Positions 43,880 through 54,847 of a DNA stretch of 64,000 nucleotides are shown here, piece after piece. The position numbers were made by a program, and so were the translations under genes. The notes beneath the pieces are model-generated. The model searched no databases. It was not told the DNA's origin and saw only the letters and a list, made by a program, of their open reading frames with translations. Origin of the DNA: Paralithodes platypus (taxonomy: Eukaryota; Arthropoda; Malacostraca; Decapoda; Lithodidae). Positions within the stretch are counted from its first letter, which is position 1; every line of letters starts with the position of its first letter. The stretch is from NCBI GenBank assembly GCA_032716605.1, contig CM064523.1:39955026-40019025 (forward strand). The letters run 5' to 3'.

Positions 43880-45960
43880 TTATCCACATGGAATGTGGTT
43901 ATAGTCTCACGTCTTATATGGCAGCTTTCCAGGCGGCCCTGTCAAGGGCTGTCTTCTTGTCAAGTTCTTTATTTTGAGATCGGACCGGAGTAGTTAATCC
44001 CATGTCATTCTAGGTCTACCCCTACGCGCAGCTCCCCCCACGTTCATAGTCCGGCATTTCCTCACCCAGTTCTGATCATCCATTCTCTCCACATGTCCAA
44101 ACCAACCATGTCGTCTCGTGCGCATAAATTCACTGACACTTCTAATGCCCAGGCGCCTTCTTAATTTCTCGCTCGATACCCCGTCCCTGAGATTAACTCC
44201 ACACATCCATCTCACCATTCTCTTCTCATTCCGTTCTATTCTATCGATATCCTCCACTTTAACTGTCCACATCTCCGAGGCATAGGTTATTGCACTCCTC
44301 TTATGGTCAGGAATGGCAGCAGCTCTCTAAACTTTCCCCAGCCACTTTTAACTCTAGCAATGTAGCCAGCTTCAGTGCCACTTCTGGCGGAATCCGTATC
44401 GCCCAGGTAGCAGAACTTATTCATACATTCCAGCGTTACATTGTCGAAATCAACACTAACAGGCGGGTTATTTAACAAAAGATCTCCCTTGCACACTGCA
44501 CATTTAAAATCTATGATTCATGTCAAAAGATCTTCTAGCTCCACTACATCTCTAGTATACCCAGTCACTACAGATGCAACATTGAATTGAAGTTACTTCC
44601 CACACCCTTCCCACATACTGCGCATGGATAGCCACCGCTACTTTCCATAGTTCCACACCCTACTCCACTAATCATGACCATTGTTTTATCTATGTTATCT
44701 CTCAGGCCCTAATTTTACATATCCTCCCTCCATCTTTTGAACTTTGCTTCTGCTTCCTGCTCACTATCTGCCATAAGAACTAGATCGTCTGCTTATAACA
44801 GCTCCCATGTGAGTCCTGTCCTAAAGTCCCTTGACAGAGACTCCAGGACCATCACAAACAGTAATGGGCTCAGCACAAAACCTTGGTGAATTCCAACTTT
44901 CACTGGGAACTCTTCGCTCTGGCCCACATTCACTCTAACTGCTGCCCATGACCCATCATACATTCTCATTATCACACGCACTAGCCACTTTTCTACTCCA
45001 AGTTTTTTCATAGCCCACTGCAATACTTCCCTGGGCACCCGGCCAAAGGCCTTCTCCAGGTCTACAAAAACTAGGTATAACTCCCTGTTTTTCTCTAGGA
45101 GCCTCTCTTGCAGTTGCCTAAGAATGAAGATCACATCAGTTGTGCCACATCCTGGCATAAATCCAAACTGCATGTCGTTGATGGCAACACTTTCCCTGAT
45201 CATGCATTCTAAGACCCTTCTGCTGACTTACATGACTTGATCGAGCATTTTCCAACCCCTATAATTACCCCTGTCCAAGGAGTCACCCGTGCCATTCTAT
45301 ATATTTACTATCACACTTTTCTGCCATGCATCAGGAATTTTGTCATCCTTCATGATAGCATTAATCAGCTCTGTGACCAATTTTACCCCAATATCTCCAG
45401 CTGCTTTTATCATCTCGGCGACAATGCCGGAGCTCCCAGCGGCTTTCCCGGACTTCATTTTATCTGGAGCACTTTTAACAGCATCGTACCCTTTCAAAGG
45501 CGGAGGGCCTTGTACTGGGGCTGCAGTGCTGAGCTGTTCTCTGTTCCATTCAACTCCACATTAAGCAGTCTTTCATAATGTTCCTTCCATTCCTCTCTGA
45601 TTTCGTTTTCTATGTAAACAGTCATACCACTGTCATTATTTATGCATCTTACAGCCGCAACGTTCTGACTGCAGTCCCTCACATTCTTAGCTAATTTATA
45701 AACCTCATTGGTATTATTAGTGCTACAACCTTGTTCTGTCACGCTATTCTGTATGGTTTTCTTTGCCCTGTAGACCTCTCTTCTAGCATTATGTTTGGTG
45801 GACTGGTATTCTTCCTTGCTGCCACCTTCCTTCCATACTTTGAAACATCTCTTCTTCTCTCTAACTGCAGCTTCGACATCGTTGTTCCACCACCCGGAGA
45901 ACGTATGTCTGGGTGGCTCCTTTGTTTTGCCACAGACTTTGTCTGAGTAGGAGTAAAAGT
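43880..45960 (-). pseudogene. RTE-clade LINE, family E, frameshifted
   Basis: Minus-strand RTE element in five frame pieces: linker before RT (45950-45494), RT start with SGKAAGSSGI (near 45440), catalytic block VDLEKAF (near 45055), GIHQGFVLSPLLF (near 44890), an LYADD-type block near 44790, and the RTE C-terminal domain with GWFGHVERMD (near 44090) and RRGRPRMTW. It differs in sequence from the RTE at 6116, so it is a separate lineage. The endonuclease is not visible. Confidence 0.82.
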
Positions 45961-46472
45961 GCCATTTTCGTTTTTACATCCGTAGACTTTATTGAAGAAT
46001 GCCCCTGCCAGAAAAATGCTCCCTGCCATTTTGTTTTTTACACCTAAAGAGTTTATTGATGAAATGCCTCTGCCATTTTGTTTTACATCCGTAGAGTTTA
46101 TGGATTATGTCAATGACATAATGTGTTTACACTATTAGAGTTTATGAAAAAAAGGGGGGTACCAACGGAGTCCCATACATAAACACAGCATGACCTACCT
46201 CAAAGTCCATCTCTCTCTCTCTCTCTCTCTCTCGCTGTCATCTATTGTTTCAAGCATCCTACCGTTCTTAGAGTTCAGATTTAAAGATACCAGCCTTAAT
46301 ATCTCCTGACACCGCCCCCAGTACCAAAATACTTTTGGGCCACCTACACCATAGGCGACCTACCTGAGTGGTCTCTCTCTCTCTCTCGCTCATCTATTGT
46401 TTCCAGCATTTTGCCATTCTTATATTTTTATTAGTTTGGTTTTCAGGGCCATATTTTTTAATCCGGGTACGT
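45961..46472. other. Short repeats and (TC)n tracts left of the Polinton genes
   Basis: 45975-46095 holds three imperfect copies of a 50-bp unit around TGCCATTTTGTTTT and AGAGTTTAT. 46188-46275 and 46356-46430 are direct repeats that share GACCTACCT, a TC run and CATCTATTGTTTC. These may be remains of the Polinton end, but I see no clear terminal inverted repeat. Confidence 0.45.
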
Positions 46473-46480
46473 TATAAAAA
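46473..46480 (+). promoter_or_regulatory. TATA box before the packaging ATPase
   Basis: TATAAAAA lies about 90 bp before the ATG at 46562. A transcript would start near 46503, so the upstream ATG at 46508 would fall almost on the cap. The later ATG is therefore preferred. Confidence 0.45.
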
Positions 46481-46956
46481 CAATGTGTGTGACAGTACCA
46501 TTTCAACATGTATATAAGTAACCTACTTCCTTGTCTACCTTCCATTTACAAGGCTTTCATCATGGATAAAACATATGCTGAAGACACCCTTGATCTGTTC
46601 AAATACCCGGCCCGTATTATAGTTACGGGGTATAGCAATTCCGGAAAATCGGAAATTGTACACAAACTTATACAAAAGTATCAACATAATTTCAAAAAAA
46701 TTATCTCATGTGGGCTACCATTCCACCCCCTGCAGCAAGATAAAGAAATAGGTTCCAAAGTAATTGTCTCCTCTGATATTATAGATCCAGTTACCAAAGA
46801 GGTACTTTATCTGTGCTTGATGAAATATTCATCGATGCTGTAAATAACAAAATTGTTGTCGATGCCTTCACCCGCGGTCATCATAATAATATATCATGTG
46901 TATTTATCACCAAAACTTGTATATGGGTGGTAAACATGCACGAAACATTAGCTTAA

Positions 46957-47220
46957 CCCTTCCTCCCCTGGCTGTCTTACCCAATGACGGTCGCCCCTAC
47001 CCGGGCGAAATGGCTGAAAAACGTCTAGGCCTAGGCTCCGTATTTATGTTTATTTTCACTGCTAGAACTTTCCCACTCATCTATAATCGTAGTGCGGTTT
47101 TCAATCTGTATTTTGGCATTGAGTAGAGCTCTGTAAGTCAACTGGTTCAGTTGTGATGACGATTTCAGTGGAGCCAATATTGCAGAGATGTTGCCAATAT
47201 GGGGGCTTTTTTGACACTAA

Positions 47221-47251
<31 letters not shown>

Positions 47252-47878
47252 GACAATGAACGGAGGAAGGAAAAACACAGATAAAACAAAAAGGTCCATG
47301 TGCCTAAAGGCATCCTCCATTCATAAAATGTTTGTAACAACTGGATTTAAACATTTGTTGATTGTAAGTTTGTGGAAAGCAATTCGAGGGAAGTGAATTC
47401 CAAAGAGTAGTAGCTCTGGGGATAAATGAATTCTGATAAGCAGAAGTTCTGCATTGTGGAGGAGAAAGTGTAAATTCATGGGTGCTCTCAGCTGCCCTAG
47501 TTCTACGGGGAAAGATGTGGAGAGGTGGCACAATTGAAGCAAGTTCCTCGGAACAATTGCTGTGAAAATATCTGTAGAATAATGCAAGGGATGCAACGTT
47601 TCTTCGTATGGCTAATGTAGGAAGGTCCTATGTGATTGCAGGGTTATTGATTAATCTAATAATTTCGTCATGACGTCAGAACAATAACATTGAGGAGTCT
47701 TCTCCTTCTTGTTTTCGGAGGTGCGGTGACGAACGCTTGGGGTTGTTGACATACATCGTACGCACGGCGTTCAGACCAAGCTTAATTAGGCTATTAAGCT
47801 CATGCCTTAGATAAGGCATACCGGGTAGCGGCCCTTCTTTCGTACTGTCCTTACCTAAGGCAGACCGGGTAGGAAGGG
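46957..47878. mobile_element. piggyBac-like element in the ATPase gene
   Basis: Flanked by TTAA at 46953-46956 and 47879-47882. The ends CCCTTCCTCCCCTGGCTG (left) and CCCTTCCTACCCGGTCTG (complement of right) form an imperfect terminal inverted repeat of about 23 bp. A TTAA target with CCC ends fits the piggyBac superfamily. No transposase is encoded; the interior holds a LINE fragment. Its termini differ from those of the 480-bp family, so it is a second TTAA family. Confidence 0.85.
47219..47615 (-). pseudogene. LINE 3' end inside the piggyBac-like element
   Basis: Minus strand: a C-terminal RT segment related to family B (SLALFYRYF-like, then TTLWNSLPSNCFP near 47390), a stop, a short 3' UTR and a poly-A tail (T run at 47221-47247 on the + strand). 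It is a LINE inside a DNA element inside a Polinton gene. Confidence 0.78.
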
Positions 47879-48149
47879 TTAAACTGTTCACATTTTATGT
47901 TATTAAGACAACGTGATTTATCTCAAATCCAGTGTCTAGGAAGACAAATATTCGGCAAGGAAAAAGCTAATCAATTTGTGGACATATATAAATATGCCGT
48001 ATATTCTCGTCCTTTTGGCTACCTTAAAATTGATTTAGGTATAAATACTCCTGAAGCTTTGCAGTTTCGATCAAATATAGTTGGGGAGCCTCCATGTGAA
48101 CGTGTATTTCAATGGTAAACTCAAAGCACAGGCCCTTAAATGCTCTCTA

Positions 48150-49228
48150 CCATCAACACAATCAGCCACATGGATTAAGCTCTCAGAGGAAACTATGGGA
48201 GAAAGCAAAAATTATAAATCCTACTATAACCCGCAAGGATATAATCGACTTATTAAAAAAACAATAAAATATATACTTTACATAAACTCCAACCCAAGAA
48301 TTTTCCCAGGCAAAAGGTTCTAGCCCCCAGGCCAAAAGTAAACATGGCTGCTGATTTAGCCGATGTACGCCATATGAAAAAAGAAAATGACAATATAAGC
48401 TATTTGCTAGTATGCATAGATATATTTTCCAGATATATGCAAGTCACCCCCTGTCAGTGAAAAGATTTGGAGACAATGCTCAAAGCTATTAAAAACATTG
48501 TAGAAAATAAAGATTCCAAGGGGCTAAAAAGGCTAAACACCGATTTAGGAACAGAATTTTGGAATCAGAAAGTTAAAAACTATCTGTTTTCCCAGGGTAT
48601 TTAGCTATATAGCGTACATTCTAGTGAAATTAAAGCAGCCCTGGCAGAGCGAGCCATTCGCACTCTAAAATCCCGCATCTACAGGTTCATCACATCTCAA
48701 AACACTGGTAGATATATTGATCATCTCCAAGACAAGGTTGATGCCTACACTCACTCTTCTCATTCTAGATTAAAACACAAGCAAACCCCAGTCAATATTC
48801 ATAAGTTAACAAACCGGTCTACCATCACGCATCAATTCCACACAATGTATAAAAACCCCAAGCAACCAAAATCTTCCATTAGTCATCAACTAGCAGTTGG
48901 AGAGATAGTTCGCCTTGTTGGTAGTGCCCGCTCTTCTATTTTCCATAAGGGATACACCCAGCAAAATACCCACAAGCTATTCCGCATAAAATCAATCAAA
49001 CACAAGAATCACCCAAGAACCTACCTCCTGGAAGATTTGTCTGGCGAACCCATTGAGGGAGTATTCTATGCACCTGAGCTTGTTTTAAGCGCTCTCCCAG
49101 AGGTGTACGACATTAAAATATTGCGCTCCCAAAAAGTCAAAGGGAAAAAGCAGTATTTTGTGTCTTGGGTGGGATATCCATCTTCATTTAACAGCTGGAT
49201 TGACGCCAATGACATAGAAAATGCCTAG
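48150..49228 (+). pseudogene. Polinton integrase with chromodomain, two stops
   Basis: Retrovirus-like (rve) integrase that would join element ends to host DNA. An N-terminal YYNPQGYNRL block is at 48215-48250. The catalytic triad appears as Asp in AADLADV (near 48350), Asp in NTDLGTEF (near 48540) and Glu in ALAERAIRTLK (near 48645). A chromodomain (KQYFVSWVGYPSSFNSW, near 49150-49200) ends the protein. In-frame stops lie near 48458 (TGA) and 48604 (TAG), and a frame change sits near 48320. The final 127 codons (48845-49228) are open. Confidence 0.85.
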
Positions 49229-49264
49229 TAAGACAGCGCTTCTTACTGTACATAACAAAATTGT

Positions 49265-49562
49265 GTTACTACTAAAAAACTGAAACCTAAAGACAGAAAG
49301 CATCTGATTAATCAACTGGGTCGGAAACATTTGAATTGTATATCTGAAATATTTTCCAACTTTTTAAAGAAACACCTTACTCTGAATAGCAAAATTATAA
49401 AAAAAATTACGTCGTTATCAAGAAGATATACGTACTATAGCTAGAAAGAAAACACCTTTTCACAAGAAAAGACGCATCTTAATCTCATGGTGCGGGGGTA
49501 ATATATTAGCTGCCCTAATACCTCTTGCCTCTACCTTAATCTCCAAACTATTTCATAATGCG
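49265..49562 (+). pseudogene. Small basic/hydrophobic Polinton protein, frameshifted
   Basis: A short frame starting with KPKDRKHLINQL, basic in the middle, with an Ala/Leu/Ile-rich hydrophobic end near 49500-49555 and a stop overlapping the next start. Small proteins of this build are common in Polintons and adintoviruses and are sometimes compared with adenovirus core or membrane-active proteins. An A-run frame slip near 49405 breaks it. The assignment is by position and composition. Confidence 0.4.
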
Positions 49563-50301
49563 TAGGTATTATCTTCTGCCCGAATCCACCGCTGAATGTG
49601 TTCTAACAAGCATTACCCCTAAGTGTGATAACATCCCGGGTCACGACACGACGCCCAACGCGGGGACCTGTTTCAACCCGTCACCCGCAAAGAAAAGGAC
49701 AACACGCCCCAAGCCAACCACTAAACACGTTCCAACAAGCAGTTCCAAAACACGCCGCACCGTCATCTCAGGACATGGGGCATTAGCCGACTCTGACAGC
49801 GCTACATGGTTCAACCCGCCAGCACCCTCTAGAAGATATATAACCAGCACCGGTAAGAAAAGATCAACACGTTCCAGCTTGCCAAGATCGGGGACAACCA
49901 GCCTTCCACCCATACAGCTCAGGCTCACAAATGTCAGGGGTAATAGATTCTTCTCCAACCGTGACTTAACCAGCATTATACCCCTACATGTAAGAATTAA
50001 TGATGCACCATTAGTCACTAGCATGTTGGATAAAATAAAAGACAACCCCCTCGTCAAGTGGGATAGCAAGGGTAGACTATTGTTCTCAGGACAATCCTCA
50101 AACATCTTGAACATTTTAAACTTATTAAGTAATTCAAGTAAAAACCCAACTATTGCTGAGCTAGATGATGTAAAGTATATTATTAACGCAGCGGGAATAC
50201 CAGTTGATCAGATAAGGAGCCCACAGACACGTCAAAAGATTTACGGGTCTGGCACCCCAAAAATACCATCACCAGCTACCTACAGATGGGGCACATATTA
50301 A
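49558..50301 (+). CDS. Conserved Polinton protein of unknown role
   Basis: An intact frame of 247 residues. The first 115 are Thr/Ser/Pro/Arg-rich and probably disordered. Residues 130-240 form a compact domain with MLDKIKDNPLVKW and a DDVKYIINAAGIP segment, ending in YGSGTPKIP. A similar C-terminal domain occurs in many Polinton/adintovirus genomes next to the integrase and capsid genes. I know no proven function. The start is the only in-frame ATG at the 5' edge. It overlaps the end of the preceding small gene by a few bases. Confidence 0.6.
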   Translation: MRRYYLLPESTAECVLTSITPKCDNIPGHDTTPNAGTCFNPSPAKKRTTRPKPTTKHVPTSSSKTRRTVISGHGALADSDSATWFNPPAPSRRYITSTGKKRSTRSSLPRSGTTSLPPIQLRLTNVRGNRFFSNRDLTSIIPLHVRINDAPLVTSMLDKIKDNPLVKWDSKGRLLFSGQSSNILNILNLLSNSSKNPTIAELDDVKYIINAAGIPVDQIRSPQTRQKIYGSGTPKIPSPATYRWGTY

Positions 50302-50532
50302 ACACAAATCACCCCCACCCTTGACCGTCATACAACAGCAACCTTTCCAAGAGTAACAACCACCAATACTGCCTCCATTGCCAGTCAGGATCATGGATGT
50401 GGTAAACACTGAGCCACATTGGATGTAAATTTTAAAATACGCCCACCTACGTGAAGGGGGGAGCAGCGTCACAGATGCTGGGGGGAAAAAATGTTTGTAC
50501 AGGAAACCCCGGCCATCTGTATAAATGAGACA

Positions 50533-50988
50533 TGGCGGACTATTCCGTACTAGTCCCTCGCCACCAGCTGAAAAGGTATTACTCGTCGCTCATCAGTATA
50601 CCAGAGATCACCATGTCCGACGCCAATGTGCTTTCTTTCAAAGATGGTTCCCCTGGGCGACAGCTGTTACCGAAACAATAAAACCATCATTGTTTCTGCT
50701 CACAATGCTACAGCCTGCTACAAAAAGAGAGGTTTTACTGGGTTCATGCATTGAATCTACCCCCACAGCAACCTATACCATGAAAGAAAGCCTGTCTATC
50801 AAATGAATAGATGTCGCTGGGAAGACCGTGGTACACCGGGTGAGATGATTATTCGTCATCCTCCTAGTGAGAATCTTCCTTTTGTAGCCGGCCTCATAAC
50901 CCATTACACCCCTGGTCAGGAACTGGAAGCCAACACTATTAACCAGAGGTATCGGGTGGGTGCCCGACCCCGAAAGGGGTTGAAATAG
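50533..50988 (+). pseudogene. Second conserved Polinton unknown, frameshifted
   Basis: Starts near 50533 with MADYSVLVPRHQLKRYY and a PEITMSDANVL segment in one frame. The middle continues in another frame (near 50680-50790). The end (50803-50988, open) has RWEDRGTPGE and VGARPRKGLK. Proteins with this start and end pattern accompany arthropod Polintons, but the function is unknown. At least two frame changes. Confidence 0.5.
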
Positions 50989-52025
50989 GGGAGCTATCCC
51001 CCCGCCAAAGGCGGCTTTCTAGGGCCTTTCCTAGCTGATGCTGAGAGGATTGGGTTCTAGTCATGTGGTGATGGGCTGGTCTATCAGAGTGAGAACTGAG
51101 CGATCTCTGCCATACCCATAGCTTACTCTGACTGTTCCTTTAACTTATATATTTTCTAGATCTCAAGTGACGGCGTCTTTTCCGTGGATTGACCTCCCAA
51201 TCTACCAAGAGTGGAAGCCAAAGCGTCACATTTTCCCCTTGCCCCTCAACTTTCTCTTCATAATTGCTGAGGGGCACAGGGCCCTGGGTGGGACTTTGGT
51301 TTCCCGGGCATTTCCGCACCCTCCTCAGCTCCCTGCCATGGAGTGGCTTCGGTCACCCAGGCTTTATTGTGGTCGGCAGGGAGGGTTCTGTGGGGGCGCT
51401 CGGTTATGGCCTTGGAATTGCTCGGGGCCTTGGGGCTGTTCGGCCAGGCAGCTTGGGGAACAACACCAACAACAACAACAACCAGAGGTATCTTCAAACT
51501 TCGAAAGATTCTCAATTTGTGCAGCGGTTGAAGCAAGACTACTATGATAACAGGTTTCAGTGGTTTAAGGAGGTTATTCAAAAGCTGGTGCCAACACTGG
51601 GTGATTAAACGTGACTTTACAACTGTCATCTTCCCCTTCAAGTTTGCCAGTGGTGGGGTTCCTTACACACTGTGGAATGAATGTGGAATGACGTGCAAAT
51701 ACTACTTCAGGCTTGTAACATATTCTGTGTAATTTTGGACAAATGGTGGATTGGTGATGAAGCTGAATCAACGTCTGATGCACTCATCACACCTGAGCAG
51801 AACCAGAAAAGAACACGTGAGGATGTGGATGAAGATTACGATGCTGTATCTGAGGGGAACACAGAAGAACCATAAGCCAAATGTATTTCTAAATAATTGT
51901 GTAATATTTTAATGTATGCAAGTAATAAGCTAAATAAATTAATAATCCTGCGACAATTTATATGATTTACCTTGAATACATTTTTGCTTAGTTCTTAGTT
52001 GCATGTCAGCACACTATAATTATTG
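50989..52025. other. Inserted non-Polinton DNA with a LINE-like tail
   Basis: 51410-51480 carries the GLFGQAAWG-type terminus and CAA-repeat tail also seen, inverted, at 32043. 51480-51875 contains unidentified open pieces ending in an acidic stretch after QKRTREDVDEDY; I cannot name them. No Polinton gene is recognised here, so the DNA between the second unknown and the penton-like gene looks disrupted. Confidence 0.35.
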
Positions 52026-52029
52026 AATA

Positions 52030-52972
52030 GTGTCACACAAGCTCGAAATAGAGTCACATCACATCTACGTTACCAGCATGGCTGATGGGGAGATTTACCC
52101 TAATTCCAGTAGCAGCTTCACCAACAATATACAGACCTTAACATTAAACAAGGACATCGAATACGAAGTTGGCTTGTTGAACGTGTTGCTCCCACGTAAT
52201 TACTATACCATTAAAGATGGTGAACCAGAGTGTGGTATACATCTGGAATACGGGCTACAGTCAAATTCATCTTCCCCGGATGTTGAAAGACACACGGTCT
52301 CAGAGTCTATAAATGTTGATATCTTATCCCATGACATCGACTACCTGCTTGACTATGTTAATGGTACAATAGTGACACTGATAAACGAGGCTCTTGATGG
52401 GCAGGATTTCCATATGGTACCAGACTCGCCTTCAGTACTATTAATGAACATTTAACAGTATATTGCTACAATGGTTATCATCCCCACATTGTTTTTTTAA
52501 AGGTTTCTTTTGATGTGAGATTGGCTCAGATTCTCGGGCTGACCCCGCGGGTAGGCTATGCTCTATTTTCTTCATCCAAAAAAAATTATTGATGGACTGG
52601 AACCCATCCGTGTCTCTCGAAATGGTCAGGCTCCCGTACTGAGGAATGGTGATGTTCAATGTGTTCTTTTTACAGCGACCTAGTGAATCCCTCGAGGTAC
52701 GCCGGGGAAAATGTTAATCTTATCAAGGTATTTTCTCTTTACGGTGGTTTGACAAAAGGCGTACATCCTACTGTATATAAGCCTCTTAAATCAAAAGTAA
52801 TTGATACTATTTCTATCAAACTCACTGATCAAAAGGGTCGCTCCATGCATTTCGAGGAAGGATACCCTGTAACGTGCTTACTTCATATTCGACCCTTGTT
52901 AGTCCCACCCTCATTACACCTTGCTATATTAATAGGGTTTGTACATTTTCTAAGACAGTCTTTCCTCTGACA
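52030..52972 (+). pseudogene. Penton-like minor capsid protein, frameshifted
   Basis: The single jelly-roll penton-type protein of Polintons occupies capsid vertices. The N-terminal part (open 52030-52455) starts HHIYVTSMADGEIYPNS and includes YEVGLLNVLLPRNYYTI, which matches the way family members open. Sequence near 52460-52560 continues it in other frames, with an ILGLTP-like block. The C-terminal part (52659 onward) has CSFYSDLVNPS and FDTI-like VIDTISIKLTDQKG. Frame changes occur near 52445, 52550 and 52640. Confidence 0.68.
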
Positions 52973-52974
52973 CC

Positions 52975-53397
52975 ATGCGAGTTACATTCATTCCCCCCTC
53001 TGTGGACGAGTATCACACCCTGTTTGCCAATGGTCAACGGGTGTCTCGAGGGGGTGGTATTGATGATATAGCAACTTTAACATATGAGCCCAGTTACCAT
53101 AGGGGCGGTGGGCTATTCTCTCCTTTAGCCGGTCTTGCTAAAAGAGTTTTTCCTTTCCTGGTGAAAAATGTCATTGTACCTTCAGCTAGAACAGGAAACA
53201 ATGTTTTGGATGACAATTCACAGGGAAATAACTTGAGTCAGTCTCTAAAAACTCATGGACTAAACGCTTTGAAGCAAGCTGCAATGAAAGCGACAAGGGG
53301 TGGTGGGAAAAAGAAAACAACGAAACGATTGAGGTTAACAGGGAGGAAGAAGAAGAAGAAGAGGTGTTATAAGAAGGATATATTGGCCGAGCTGTAA
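52975..53397 (+). CDS. Basic core protein of the Polinton
   Basis: An intact 140-residue frame. A Gly-rich segment with GGGLFSPLAGLAKRVFPFL (about 44-62) forms a hydrophobic, possibly amphipathic stretch. An NNLSQSLKTHGLNALKQA helix follows, and a strongly basic Lys/Arg tail (111-136) suits DNA binding. Adintovirus and Polinton genomes carry a protein of this design beside penton and capsid genes, compared in the literature with adenovirus core/minor capsid proteins. It starts a few bases after the penton frame ends. Confidence 0.65.
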   Translation: MRVTFIPPSVDEYHTLFANGQRVSRGGGIDDIATLTYEPSYHRGGGLFSPLAGLAKRVFPFLVKNVIVPSARTGNNVLDDNSQGNNLSQSLKTHGLNALKQAAMKATRGGGKKKTTKRLRLTGRKKKKKRCYKKDILAEL

Positions 53398-53419
53398 TCA
53401 GTATCAGGCTAACCCCGGG

Positions 53420-54274
53420 ATGGCCAGCATCGCAAGCACAGGCGGAGTAGGGGGCCAGCGATCACCCATGGGTCAATATTCCGCTGGCGTTAGTGAATTA
53501 TTTCCCCGCCCCAACAAGATGCGACTTTTGGAAACAACAATTGCCTCCCGTCACGATGCAGATGTGTTGCCTACCAACCTAGGTTTTAACATGAAATTAG
53601 CAGACTGATATATTGATTTTCTTATTCCTGGAACACCTGGTAGTTTCATCGACCTGGGGAAATTAGTGGTACATACTAATGTACGCCTTACCAAAGAGGA
53701 TAATACCTCTCCCCTCGATGATACTCAATATGTTGAGTTTACTAATAACACTGCTCATAGTCTTTTCAAGTCGGTACAATGTTTTCTAGGCGATGTAGCC
53801 GTGGACACTTAAGTACTTTATGGTTATACGTCATATGTTCAAATGATGAGTACGGTGTCACCCAGCAAACTGGGTACAATTGTTATAACGAGTATGGAAG
53901 CTCATGCTGGTGACTACACGATGAATCCCTTGTATTTGAGCCATGGCGATATAAGCCAAATAAGCTTATCAGTGAATGGGAGAACCATGCATAATATCTC
54001 CAGTAAATTCCCCCACGAATATGCTGAACTTTACCATCGCACTTTGGACGCAATGGGATTTCACAAAGATCATTTAATTGACAAAAAAAAATTCAACAAG
54101 GGGGCTATGATTTGCACTTTTGATTTGAAAGCTGAAAACTTGAATGATAATTTACCAGTGGAAATAAATGGGGGGCTCAGATTCTGTTTTAATTTAAGCA
54201 AGGGAAATCGCCTCATTTTATTATTTGGCGGGACAGTAGGTATAATAACGGTAAACTCTGACAGACCACACTAA
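53420..54274 (+). pseudogene. Polinton major capsid protein (double jelly-roll), broken
   Basis: The N-terminal part has SELFPRPNKMRLLETTI and, further on, AHSLFKSVQCFLGDVAVD (near 53755-53805), a hallmark of these capsid proteins. The C-terminal part (open 53843-54274) has FNKGAMICTFDL and a final Gly-Gly-Thr strand region. Stops lie at 53606 (TGA) and 53810 (TAA), and a frame change near 53880 leads into an internal gap: total length is well short of the 450-550 residues usual for the family, so central sequence is missing. Confidence 0.72.
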
Positions 54275-54290
54275 CAAACCAACTATAGGA

Positions 54291-54847
54291 AGAGAAAAAG
54301 ACACTCAAACAGGTCTCTTAAATTTATTGTTTACATACAATATTATTGTTTATATACATTATTGGTATAAAAAGAGAAAAAGAAAAGTAGACAGCGCACT
54401 TCGAAGATAGTCTACTTATACATAACCACACAGGTACATGTCAACAATGAATATCACATTTGAGATTCATTAAAATTAATATTAAAGAATATGTATTCTT
54501 TGGCACAAGAAAATACTCATCTGATACTCGCGAGGTATCAAAGTTTCTTAGAAAGGAACAAAATATTGGATCACAAGTATTTGTACCTTAAAATTAGTTT
54601 GCACTTATAACTACTGTATAATGCTGTACAAATTATTGAATATATAATCTATAGTTGCAACTACTAATATATCCACTTAAAATTAAATTAAATTGGAACT
54701 GTATAACCAGTTCAATAATATTAAGTGTCGCAACTCGTATACTTATCACATATCCGGCGGAGGGTCTGAAGGTCTTAGCTCTCCAGCACTCCCCCCCCCC
54801 CCCTCTCTTTTCACTAACATAAATAAACTATCAGCACCAAGACCAAT
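54291..54847. other. AT-rich stretch, nothing recognised
   Basis: Poly-purine and AT-rich sequence right of the capsid gene. A C run lies at 54789-54801. No Polinton terminal repeat is visible. Confidence 0.4.

Larger units (their letters stand above)
46562..48118 (+). pseudogene. Polinton packaging ATPase, split by an insertion
   Basis: FtsK/HerA-type ATPase that pumps DNA into capsids. The N-terminal part (46562-46956) shows the Walker A motif GYSNSGKS at residues 23-30 from the ATG at 46562 and a Walker-B-like VLDEI near 46818. The C-terminal part (47883-48118) ends in the SRPFGYLKIDL and TPEALQFRSNI segment expected of Polinton ATPases. A 922-bp TTAA element separates them. Frame changes near 46815 and 46890 also break the N-terminal half. 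It is not functional. Confidence 0.8.
46450..54290 (+). mobile_element. Degenerate Polinton/adintovirus-like element
   Basis: Eight gene remnants on one strand in a Polinton-like set: packaging ATPase, chromodomain integrase, small basic protein, two conserved unknowns, penton-like protein, basic core protein and double-jelly-roll capsid protein. At least five are broken by stops or frameshifts. Protein-primed DNA polymerase B and the adenain-type protease, both usual in intact elements, are not found, and no terminal inverted repeats were seen. The piece is about half of a full element. Confidence 0.8.
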
